Below are positions 1-13,400 of a DNA stretch of 64,000 bases, piece after piece. The position numbers and the translations under genes were made by a program. Source of the DNA: Globodera rostochiensis (taxonomy: Eukaryota > Nematoda > Chromadorea > Rhabditida > Heteroderidae); the NCBI GenBank assembly GCA_018350325.1, contig JAEVLN010000005.1:1188142-1252141 (forward strand). Direction: 5' to 3'. How positions within the stretch are numbered: position 1 is the first letter of the stretch; each line of letters starts with the position of its first letter. The notes beneath the pieces were generated by a model. That model worked only from the letters and a program-made list of their open reading frames with translations, was not told the origin of the DNA and searched no databases.

Positions 1-840
1 TTAAACAGTTTTTTAGGAGAGCCCCCGGGAAGTTCAGAAACATTGAAAAACTAAATTCAAAATAAATACCATTCATTCATAATGAAACTCAAAAATTAAG
101 AAATCTGTGAAAGTCTGCCTATATTCGTTTAAGCCTCTATGCCTTCCTAAAACAATGTCAATAAATTTAATCATACTAAATGGAACCATTAAAAAATGAA
201 TATATTTTATTAATTTTACGTGTTAAATACATAATTCTTTTAACAAAAAATAAGGTAAAATTAGCATTATAGTGCCCTGCCTCCAAAGCACCCGAAACCA
301 CTTTTATAAGTCTTTATAGGTGCTCAAAACAAATGTACCCCATCAAACATTTTTTGTCGCTCCGCCTTTAAACCGGTTTATAGGCATAATACTGAAGTGC
401 TCCTTTTGCATGGGAAGTACTGAAATATCCCACCAAAAATAGTCAGAATTTGCACAAATCTTTGTTATCGTTTCAATGTGCTGTTAACAATTAAACAATG
501 AATTTAAAGCCTTTTTGCCAAATTGACAAAGTCCGAGCATCTGCAAAAGCCAAGGAGCCTCCTCCCCCCACCACCCCCACCTAGTGGCCGCCGTAGTCGA
601 CTGTGTGTTACTTGGCCAATATAAAGCTGTTTTTAGCCACGAAGAAAGTATGGAACTATTTTTGGGGTGATTTTGTGCATTTTGAGTCTTTTAAATATTA
701 ACCATTTGAGTCTCTAACTTAAGTGGCCATTTTAGTATCAGGTCTAAACTCTATTTAAAGACGGATCGTTAACATTTTTTGTTGAAATATTCTTTTCGGT
801 ACCTAAGAAACCCAACAGTGGTTTTGGGATTTTGAGTCCC
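1..840 (+). mobile_element. Degraded copy of the foldback element found at 28.7-31.6 kb
   Basis: No gene is visible here. Two blocks resemble the interior of the foldback element further right, in the same order. Around 285-380 there is a segment with the phrase cctttaaaccggttt, also at about 30,200. At 570-600 there is ctagtggccgccgtagtcga, nearly the same as the right edge of the 15-bp array at about 31,215. The array itself is reduced here to one partial unit next to a C-rich stretch. The match is by eye, and the outer limits are uncertain. Confidence 0.4.
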
Positions 841-844
841 GGGG

Positions 845-1010
845 CCAATCACAATTACGAACGACAAACGACAGAGACAAACGATAAACGACAAATTTGT
901 CGTCAGTATACGGCGTTTGTCGTTTTCTCCAATCACAATTCAAATTTTTGTCGTCTCAAATTTGTCGTTTGTCGTCCGGTTTGTCGTTTGTCGTTCGTAA
1001 TTGTGATTGG
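845..1010. repeat. Short palindromic repeat (MITE-like)
   Basis: The ends are inverted copies of each other: ccaatcacaattacgaacga on the left and its reverse complement on the right. The interior is made of short gtcgtttgtcg-type words on both arms, so the whole unit could fold on itself. A second internal ccaatcacaatt is present near 930. No coding content or clear target duplication was seen. Confidence 0.65.
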
Positions 1011-1130
1011 CGCCCGGCCCTATTATGCAATTTTTTCAAAAATAATTAAAGGAATTCGTAGTAGTTTTTAAAATTATTTTCTAATTGCTTAACATAATTT
1101 TTATTATTCAACATTATTTATTAGATTAAA

Positions 1131-2105
1131 ATGTTTTTGTCATATTTAATTTGGGCTATTTTTCATTACGGCTTCCTCCAATTTGCATGTTTTGGTATGG
1201 ATCATACAGAAAAGAAAGTAGCAGATATGCGCTATGCGCTTGCAGCCCCAAAATGAAGTAAATGAAAATCAAATTCAAAAAAATCTGGGAATTTTATAAT
1301 CCCTACCACATTATTATTTTATTTTTTTATGTAAAATCTGATAAATGCTTTCCAGTATCAAACACAGCAACAAAATGAACAGCGTGACATAAAGCGGCAA
1401 CAAATCCAAGAAGTTCAAAAACGATTGGATCAGGCCGAACTGGACAATGAAAGAATGCAAGAGAAAGAGCGTAGCCTTCAAAAAATAAATGAACAACGAA
1501 ATCGCGTTTATTATCGTATGGCAACATTAATGAAACATCGCGAACTCCGAGGACAACAAACGGGGCAATGGCATCAATCAAATGTTCAAAGCCTTAACAA
1601 CTTGGACAGAATTATTAAGGCAAAACTTTTTTGATTTTTTTAATTTATTAATAAAGTGCCAATAACTCTTATTGGAATTATCTATACTAAACAAATTTGT
1701 TATCATTTGAAAGCCTTTATTGGGTAGATTTGTATTGAACTCAATGAGGTGATTCGATTTTCAGAAGAGTCATAATCTAACAAAAAATGTTAGTTTTTTG
1801 CTCTTTTCTGCCCATAAATTTTCAAGATTCTTACAAAATGTTTAGTTCTTGCTAGATAATAGCTTCTAAACGCATAGAGCTTTTGATAAACACCGAACTT
1901 AATGTTAAATTACACCCTTTCTTTACTTTTCAACTAGCAAGCAACACAAGGCGCTCATTCAAGTCAAGAGTATGCCATCCAGGAAGCGATGTCTCCACCG
2001 GAACAAATTCAAGAAGCAATTCTTATAATCGTAAGAGAAAGTATCCGCGCAATTGGACTGCAACCCAACGAATTTGGAGAGGGAAAGAAACAACCAAATT
2101 CGTAA
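1131..2105 (+). CDS. Secreted coiled-coil protein, 3 exons, 172 aa
   Basis: Exons 1131-1217, 1356-1619 and 1938-2105, all phase 0. Residues 1-22 form a hydrophobic signal peptide (MFLSYLIWAIFHYGFLQFAC...). Residues 30-110 are a Gln/Glu/Lys/Arg-rich helix with coiled-coil character (for example QRDIKRQQIQEVQKRLDQAE). The C-terminal exon is acidic and ends in KKQPNS. The second intron starts with GC (AAG then gcaaaact); no GT donor keeps the frame, and with this GC donor the three exons join without a stop. I recognise no family. A small secreted helical protein in a probable plant parasite could be an effector, but nothing here proves that. The first donor (gtagca) is weaker than the other sites. 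Confidence 0.6.
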
Positions 2106-2677
2106 AGCAATGACCATTTGGTCAACTAAAAAGTTCTGATGGAAAATCCAGAACCTAAATGATTAGAGATTCAGCCGCCAAAACCCCGTGTTCCCATCAC
2201 TTTATTGCATTTTTTCTTCTAATTTCTTCAATTTTTGGTTTTGAGAAATTCTCATAGTCATTTTTCAGTAAAAATTTGCAATTTATGTGAAATGTGTCTT
2301 TCGCAAAAATGTAAATTTTGTAATTAAATGCGAATTAAATTTTGACCATGTTATTTATATTTCTTTTTATATAACAAAAACCCAACTTTTAATTGAATAA
2401 AAATAATTTTGAAGTGCTTTTAGTTATAATTTTTTTCAAACGCTATCAAATATTTGTTAATGCTTTATCATTTTGAGCCATATTCTGTTAAAATAAAAAA
2501 ATTTCTGTTTTAATTCGTAATCTAAATTTTATTGTTGAATTTAAATTTTCGAATTTTGTGTAACGGTTTAGACAACCAATCTCTTAAACATGTTTAATGC
2601 AATATTCCTCCAATTAAACTATAAAATAGTCCATTTTTTATAGTTGATCATCGTTTTCTGCTGTTGATCATTACGAA
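2106..2677. other. AT-rich intergenic stretch
   Basis: Nothing recognisable apart from A/T runs. It lies between the 3' ends of two converging genes, so it probably holds both 3' UTRs. Confidence 0.6.
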
Positions 2678-2851
2678 TCACGAGAAGAAGCAGTACCAAA
2701 GTGCATGGATGACGCCCGGCACATAACCAAGAATGCACAGGACAATGTTTAGGATTAGGTGAAGAATATCCAGACCGCCGTGGAGCAGAATGGCAACTGG
2801 AGGCAACAGAATGCAGAAGATCAGTTCGATCAGTTGCTGAACCTCGACCAT
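2678..2851 (-). CDS. PMP3/UPF0057 family small membrane proteolipid
   Basis: A 57-residue protein in one exon with the family hallmark LLPP-(V)-A-x-x-LHGG followed by a second hydrophobic segment and GYVPGVIHALWY. Two membrane spans are visible, at about residues 7-25 and 29-50. In yeast and plants these proteins sit in the plasma membrane and influence membrane potential and salt tolerance; nematodes carry several copies. The length fits the family (50-60 aa). The ATG lies seven bases downstream of a tttcggcag acceptor with no upstream in-frame exon, which suggests trans-splicing of a leader just before the start. Confidence 0.9.
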   Translation of the reverse strand: MVEVQQLIELIFCILLPPVAILLHGGLDILHLILNIVLCILGYVPGVIHALWYCFFS

Positions 2852-2870
2852 TGTCTTCTGCCGAAATATG
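2852..2870 (-). promoter_or_regulatory. Probable trans-splice (SL) acceptor upstream of the PMP3 gene
   Basis: Reading the minus strand, a T-rich stretch ends in cggcag, followed by AAGACA and the ATG. An acceptor this close to a start codon without a coding exon before it is what a spliced-leader site looks like in nematodes. No leader sequence can be seen in genomic DNA, so this is inference. Confidence 0.35.
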
Positions 2871-4020
2871 TTAATTATTTATTTAAAAAAAGCAAATACA
2901 AATAGTTTGTTAAAATGAATTCTTTTTGAAATTTAATTATTATGAACAAATCGTATAATAAATAATATTTTTAAAAAAATACAGAATACTTAAAGTTTCA
3001 ATAATTCTTTAAACTGGATTTGTTTACCGGTATTAAAGCTGTGCTGCTTTATAAAAATTATGCGTTTCAATTAAAAGAAATTCTGAAATATCATTTTTAA
3101 AATAATTGATTAACAAAACAACAAAATATGTATTGGAATTGGAATATTTCGACTTCCGCCGCGTTTTGGATAGGTAAATGTCGTGTTTGTGATTTTTAAC
3201 CCCTGCCCCAATATACCAACAAAATGAAAAAGGTTTGTCCTTCCCCCGCATTTTTTGAATAAAACTGTTGAAAAGTCATTAAATTATTTTTGTCTTTTCT
3301 TGTGGTGATTTGTGGTGCGTGATTAAACTGGTTTTGCGTTTGTGTAAGTCTTGCGACTGATTGATTAGTTGGACTGGCCGGCGTTGGGTAATGGGCTTTC
3401 TGAAAGAATTTGTTGACATTTTGAATTGTTTAAAAACAAAAATATCGCTTTTTACTTATTGCTGAACGAGTCAAACCCTTTTTTTAGTTTTTAATGAATT
3501 AGGTAATAAAAAAAACTATCTACTTACATAAAAAAGTTAAATTCATTCAATTTTTTGTGCAATTTGCAAAATTATAGCTCCTCTGGATTGGCCTTTATAA
3601 ATGACAAATAAAATTTCAAAAATAAATATTATTTTCTATCGCATGCATAACAAACAACAAACGAAATGCTAAGCGTTTGTTGGATTTATTTGAGCGATCG
3701 ATTGGGCTGAGAAGCCAAAATGTGATTTAAAAAAAAAGCTTTCTTGAGCTAGCCAACCAACACGTGTTCATCCATCACAAAGTCTCAACGGGGGTAAGTC
3801 AATTAGATAATCCGAGAGAATTCGTCGAATAATAAACATTTAATGGTGATTAATTTATTTAAACAATAAAGAAAAATAAAATAAGCATGCATAAAATATT
3901 TTTAAATAAAAATGATCAACTATTCTGTTTGGAATGTGCCATCAAATAAATATTGTTAAATAAACAATTTATCTGCGCGGATTCTTCTTTCACCAAATGT
4001 TTGTGTCATCGCATAAGAAC
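2871..4020. other. Intergenic, no gene recognised
   Basis: AT-rich. A minus-strand open stretch near 3,250-3,410 follows an acceptor-like ctttcag and reads Thr/Gln/Pro-rich, but has no start or family. On the plus strand a strong donor (gggg then gtaagtca) sits at about 3,790 behind an open stretch. These could be 5' UTR or small exons of unrecognised genes. Confidence 0.3.
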
Positions 4021-4313
4021 ATGGAAGTTGTTTATGCAGGTTAACCGTGAACTTGCTGAAGAACAATTTAAATTCTCGATGGATGCAAAAACTGTTAAAA
4101 TGCCTAATCAAAATTAAATTTGTTTTAGTTTTAACCCAAAAATACTCTCACAAAAGAACAAATTTACGCCACAAAAAGAACGCCCCCCCCCCACTTCTAT
4201 ACGTACCAACAGATGGCCACACCAACAGTACCAACAGCGGTCATTGTCATCCACAATGCCATCCTCGCGATAAGCATTACAAGGGCATTCTTGGCAAGCT
4301 TAAAATAAATTAA
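4021..4313 (+). other. Possible small exons, function unknown
   Basis: After tttatgcag there is an open charged stretch (VNRELAEEQFKFSMDAKTVK). After a C run and ccaacag there is an ATG opening a 31-codon hydrophobic peptide (MATPTVPTAVIVIHNAIL...). They may be two exons of one small gene, but no donor and phase combination joins them convincingly. The hydrophobic part is also open on the other strand. Confidence 0.2.
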
Positions 4314-5321
4314 TTATAAAAAATATTTATTTTAATTTTTCCTTACGTCCATTTCCAGTGGTTGTCATTGTCATTATATTATTTTGAAGCTTTTTCGTTT
4401 AGCAAATTTCTAAAATTAGATAAAAATGGATTGAACCAAATGAATTGGGCTCATTAATTTTAAATGCGAAAAAGGGTAAATGGAACTTTTCATCCATCGA
4501 AGGCAAATAAAGTGTTCTATTTACGGAATTCTGCGGCGAATTCCTCCCATTTTTGTTTTTACCAACAGCAGATTATCTGTTTAGGCAGGCCGAGTCTCGT
4601 GACTTTTAACTAAACCCCCCCAGGGTGACTGACGGACGAGCTCTGATTATGAAAAATATGGCATTAAACCCTAAAAATATGGCCAAAATATAGACTCTAA
4701 AATGGCACCCATGAAACTATTATGGAACAGACCCCAAAGATATGGCCAAATGCCATTAATTATGGTTTTATAGTCACACGGCTAAAGCTCAAAAGAAATA
4801 TCAGAGACAAACGAAATGTGTTTGAAGACAGTCGGTGGAGGATATATGAATGTGCATGCAGATTGGGTAGCGAATGCTTCCAAAAATCTCCCCCCCCCCC
4901 ACCCAAAGTAAATTTTTGTTGAACCGGGAGCAGAATACAATAAAATGGAAGGAGGAATGAATACTTTAAATACATCTCGAAAAAAAAGAAAAATTCAATA
5001 TGGAGACATAAATAATTAATTCCTCAACTCTGAGGTTGGAGCAAAGAATTTTCGTTGCTAAAAAAAGTTACCAATGAAATAGTGAAACTCGATCTTTTGG
5101 GCGCACTTTCAAACAAAATAATCAATTTACGTAGTGCTGATAAAACAAGTAAAAGAAAATATTTAAAAACAGAAAAGTGAAATTGTAAAAAATTAAAAGA
5201 TTTATGTTATTTCAGAATTTTGTTATTTTAATGAATTTCACCCTATCAATTTATACATTTTCAAATTTAAATTTCGAAATTGTCTGTAACCGATGGCCAT
5301 AAAGGCTTTCTTCATTCATCA
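4314..5321. other. Intergenic, no gene recognised
   Basis: AT-rich with a short C run near 4,890-4,900. Nothing with coding character or a family motif was seen. Confidence 0.5.
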
Positions 5322-7407
<2,086 letters not shown>

Positions 7408-10400
7408 ATGGAAATTGGTAATTTTTGCAAAATTATAATTTTTTCAATTTAATATTAAATCCTAGTTCCAACAGACATTGACGATCTTTATTCAAAATTG
7501 TTAATTTCACCGTCAAAAAACGTTGAAAAACATTATTATAAACAATTGGACAAAAATTTAAAATCTAACGTGGAGATTATAGTCTTTTATAGTGATATCT
7601 TGAATATGTTAGGTTCAGTTAAATTCGCGGAAACCCATCAAAAAATGATTTTTGAAAAGGCACGGAAAACTTTTGACCAAATTCTTCACGCATTTTCGTT
7701 TTGCAACGAAATTACTCAATTTGAAGTATGCAGTTTTTGGCAATTTTGGCGCGGTCTGGGCGATCTTTTAGGTTTGTATCCGGGATGTAAATCGCGCCGA
7801 AAAGCGAAAAATACGATATATATCGCGCGATAGCGATTTACATCCCTGGTTTGTATTAATGAAGAAAAATAAGTTACATTAACTTAAATATAATATAATT
7901 TAATATATTGATAATTAGTCAAAAGATACGCTTTTTATTCTATTATTCAAAGTATAAAAAACAGAATAAATATTTTTCCAAATTCAGCCGAAATTAATTT
8001 GTTGCAAAATGAAGAAGTAAAAAAATTTGTCCAAAGTCGCGATAAAATTGATTTAATTGGAATTGATTGTACAAAATTTGTAGAAATAATTAAGCAAAAT
8101 AATGAGTTGACCAATGAGGGAAAAGTGGCACAAATTTATTTGAAGGATATTCAACATTTACATTTCAGTGCCATACTTTTTTTATTGCATCAAAAAAGTG
8201 ACGAGAGCGTTAAAATCGGATTTATTGGTCAATATAAATTATGGTATTTTATTTTTATTTTTTAAAGTAAAAAATTGGGTTGGCACGGTCGGTGTAAAAA
8301 CGAAAAAAATACACCCCTGATGATGGAATTTTTAATGAGAAAATTAAAATGCCAAAATTTGATTTCAAATTAATAAATTCAGTTTGCACTAACTTACTTT
8401 ATTTGCTATTTTTACATCAAAAATGGCGAATAATTTTTTTAGTAACATAAAAAAAAATTCGATTTACTTTCGATTTCGACTTTCGAACTTTTCAGTTTCG
8501 ATTTTCGATTTCGACTTTTTTTTTACTTTCGACACAGCCCTGGTCGGCGTTGCTGATAGGCGCCGCCTAGAAAATTTTAAATTTTTTACTCAATTTGTTA
8601 AGAGATTTGCGAGATTTGGATAAAAATATAAAAAATCAATTATTTAATACGGCAAAATATTAAGGGAATTTTCTAAATTTTTTGATGATACATTCAATGA
8701 AAATGAGACAAAATTTGCATATAAGTTGCGGATGTTACGCATAAAAAATGAAAATAAGAACGGAAAAATAATTATAGCATTGAAAGTGAAATTAAAACAA
8801 CTAATTGGTCCATTATTAATGACTGTGTTGGAATTTTTAAGACCGATTGAGTTACAAATTGGTGAGAGAATAATAAAAATAAAATACATTTTTTAATTTA
8901 ATTAACAATCTTTGTAAAAGAAATTGTTCTATTTATAATATAATTTAGAAGCAATTGTTGGAGAATATGCGAACGCGAGCGAATACGCACTATTTTTGTC
9001 TGATGATCGTCAGGAGTCAGCAAAGGCGGAAATACGACTGTCAATTCGCATTTATTTTGGCGAGATTTGGGAAAATATTTTAAAATTTCAATGTTTTCAA
9101 ATTGAACAACGCAAAATCGAGCATTTATGGAATCGAGGGGACTTTATGAAAGTTATCAAACAAATTGTTGAAATTGAGAAAAAATCGTTGGAAACAATTT
9201 TTGAATTTTACCACAATATAACGGGCACAAATGATCAAAATAGGGAAAAGTGCTTCAATCAAAATAATAAATCGAAGACAAAAAAACAAATTTCTAATTA
9301 TAATAATGATAGTAATAATGATATTTTGGAAGTTGTACGAAAAGAATTGTTAGAGATACACACCAAATTTATGATCACTTTAAATATCGAAGAAAATGCT
9401 TTCAGCAACTTATTGAGAAACTCTTTGGTTGAGGAAAAAGGGGCCAAGGCCAAATTGCAGGACTTTTACTCGGGCAAAGATTTTTATGGTATCGAAGCGT
9501 CCAAAGAAATGATTTGGGCGAATGTTTTGGTAAATATGGAGAAAAAATTTCCGGCATTGACACAAATGCTACGAGATGGTAATAAGCTTTTTTCATTATG
9601 AACTTAATTAATTTTTTAGATCTGACAAATGAACAAATCCAACAAATCCAAATAAAAAATTATTTAAGATTTTTAAATAGACAAAGTGAAACAATTGTAT
9701 GGGTTCGTGCGCAATTTTTAATCGACATTTTGCCTTTTTATCAATGGTATTAGTAAATGAAATAAAAATAATTTTACTATAAAATAGGTAAATGTATTTT
9801 CTTTTTATTTTATAATTTGTTCAGGTTCAAAACCCAAGAAAACAATGAAGCCAATTCCCTATATGAAAAGGAACTCATCGAACAAAACTTAAATTTAATG
9901 GAACTGTCAATGGACTCAATGAGTGTAAAGCATTGTGAGGAAGAAATTGAAAATTTAAAATCATATATAATAAAACTTTTTAAATATGCAATAAATTGTT
10001 TATTGCCAAATGAACATTCACCGATTGATAAACACGTCAAAATTTTGGGTGAACTTCTCGAATCCGGTGAATTCAGCAAACAATTGAAAGGTGAGAAGAA
10101 AACATATCTTAGGATTATTTGAAATTGATTTTTATAGGCAAAGATAATAATATAAATAAATATTTAGTTTTTTCCAGAAATTTATGTTGATGAACAAAGA
10201 ATTAACATTTTGTTAGGGCCAGACGAATCATTAAAAATTGAAATTTTGTCGAAGGCCAGAAGCTTGGAAGAACAAAATTCAAAAACGATGGTCGAAACTA
10301 GTAATGCTCACAAAAAGCCTTGGGAAGCAGAGCGTAACGATTTATTTTTATTTTTTAATTGACCCCATCCATTCATATTTTAAAAATATTTCAATTTGTT

Positions 10401-13400
10401 TAAAAACCTAAAAAATTGTTATTTAGCGGATTTTGATGAAGCGAATGAATTGATTGATGTTTATCAGAAAATGCTTTTGGCCACAAAGAAAATTTCCGAT
10501 TCGGTCAATCATTCACACATTGTAAACGTGGCACATTTTCAATTTAAATTATGGATCAAACGGATTCTCCAATTTATTGACTCATTAAAAAACAAAAATC
10601 TGCCTAAATTCACTCGAACGGCCATTCATCTCGGCATTGAAGCGACAAAAATGGGATTTTTTTCTTCGGAACAACTTAAAAATAAAGAGGAAAATATTTG
10701 TTTAATGATCGGTTTTCTGGGTCATCTGACGGGCAATGGCACATTGAGAGAAAATGAAAAATGGGCAACATTTATCGATGCATTCATTGAAGAAACGCAA
10801 TTTTTAAATATAATTTATGAAAATGTAAATTTTTTAAATTTCAATAGTCCAAATAAAATTTAAATTAAGGTGACGACAGCAAAAGATAAAAATGATTGGG
10901 TGAAACCGCAATGTTCTGAACGGAGAATTTCCAATTCGGTTATTTTATACTTGAAAAGAGCACGGACACAAGAACAAATGCACATGCGAGTAATTCATGT
11001 GCTGTTTCTCGAGTTCCCTAACTTTCTCAAAACCGTTGCGTTAAATGGATTAAACTTCACAAAAATGAATGAATTTAATGGTACAATTTTTTATAATTTT
11101 GTTATTTGTTTAATTATATTTATTAAAAGAAACATACTAACTACTTTGCCAATTTGATAATTTTTAAGAAATCATTGGAGAAAATGAATTATTAAACTTT
11201 TACAAAAGGCATTTGGAGCCTGACGGTCACAAACACGACTCTTTTGATGCGAATAAAATTGCTGTTCTTTTAAAGTTTCTCACAGCAATTGCGTTCCGTG
11301 ATGAGCAAGCGCTGTTGGATTGGATTGAATTTGGCCAAAATTTGTTGACAACTTCGGTTGCACCAAAACGTCAAGAAGACGTAAAATTAATGACATCAAA
11401 AGACACAATTAATGACCAATTAACGACCACTATTGGAGATAATTTGGTGGCCAAAGCTGAGTTGTGTGCAATGCTAAAGGTATTTTGGCTGTTTAACCAC
11501 ACCTTTCGACCTCTTCTTAGGACCTTACTAACCCCCAGGGAAGACGAACTTTACTTAAGAGACATTTAATTAATATTTTCAGAAAAAATGTTTATTTTAA
11601 AATTTATTAACATTAAATAGCAACCAGCATTTGAGCTATGCGAGATCGCATCAATAATCTAATTGTTGCATTCAAGACTTGTCGGGATTTCATATTCCGA
11701 AAAAATTGTTTGGAGCCCTAAATTCAGATATTAAAAGTCAAAATTATTTTAGATACAGGAAATTTTCGCGGAAAAGTTTCCGACCGCCCGCATGCTTTGC
11801 CCGTTGTTGCATTACATCGATTATTTGGAGAAAACGTTGGACAATTCGAAGCAGAGCTGGCAAATTCCGTTTAAATGTTTCAAAATGGAAATTAGGGAAA
11901 TCAATAAAAATCAATTAAAAGTGTTAGCAAATGAACATCTCAGTTTTTTTATTTCACATATTGAAAAATGTGCAGAAAATGACGAACTTTTGCATATTTT
12001 ACGGGAAAAGCGCGGGGCAATGTTCGAGCTTAGAATTTTGCTGGGAGGAGAGTCGAATATGAAAAATTTGTGGGGCATGCCGAAAGTGCGGTCAAAGTTA
12101 CATAACCAAAATTGTAATATAATTGTACAAATAAATCATTAACTAAATCATAAAATTCATGATTAGGTAGTTAATTCATTAAGAAAATTCATCAAAAATT
12201 CAAAAATTCCTGTGAAATCCCGAAAATGTTTAGTTTTTGCAAATAAAATGCGTCTCGTCGAACATTACAAAAACTTTTTGCTGCTTGACGATGATGCTGC
12301 AAACGCTGCAGACGTTCGACTGCATGAACGTTTTGCGGCGGATGTTTTTGTTTGGTCGAGTTGGGTGGAGGCCGACCGGCCCCGACAATGTTTAGCAGTT
12401 CAAAAAATGTTAGACGAATTGTTTTTGCATTTTCGAATTTTCTACGATGCTTACAAAATTACGAGTGAGGTGCAGCTAGCAATTTGCACTTTAAGAGCAG
12501 CAATTCCAGGTCCAATTTTAATTTTAACTTTTGACATTTAATTTAATTAATACATTTAATATAAAAATAATAAAAATGGTAATTAGGTAGCCTATGTTTA
12601 TGTTTGTCAAAATTAATTCAATTAAGCGCTTAAAAAACTTCTCGATGTGAATAGAAATAAAATACTGAGCCAAAATGAATTTTTGAAAGAATGGGGTAAA
12701 TTTACTAAAATTGTTAAAAATCACATTGAAGAAACTCTTCCAAATCACATTGAAGAAAATCTTCCACAAAATGATATAATAAAAAAAGATAAAGAATCGA
12801 TTGATTTCATTCAAAAGTTGCATTTTATTGAATTTATGAAACTTTTGAACGGCGAATACGAAGATGGAAGGCTGCAAGAAGCTTTTGCAATAATATTAAA
12901 TGGTATTTTATTATAATATTAAACAGTCTTTAAAATTATATTTAATATTTAAATTTTTAAACTTTTAGATTTAACTTCAAACAAAGTCCATCAACAAAAA
13001 TTGTCTGCATTTTTAACAAAAAATGATTTAAAACAAATTCTCGAAAAAATTGGAATTGAGTCGTCGATTTTTGTTGAAAAGAAAGAAAAGCAAAATTTCA
13101 ATATTGAAAATAATGAAAAAATTGTGTCGAAAAAAACTGAGAAAAACAGACGAAAAAAAGAGAAAAATAAAATGAAAATTGCAGAAAAAAAAGCTGACAT
13201 TAAAACCAAAACCAATACAAATGACTCATCAACAAAAATTGAACAAATACAGGGCAATGCAAAAAGAAGTGAAATTGTTGAAGAAAATAAAGAAACAAAT
13301 CATTTTGAACGAAATGAATCGCCGCCAAAAGAAAATTCGAATGAGAAAATGTGCAATAATTGTGAAGAAAATTCGGGAAAATTAATTTTACAACAAGACA

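Noticed and set aside
11633..11715. Possible extra exon after tttaaatag in the PAP fusion
   Set aside because: It hits a stop without a donor in the required phase; skipping to 11,753 keeps the frame exactly.
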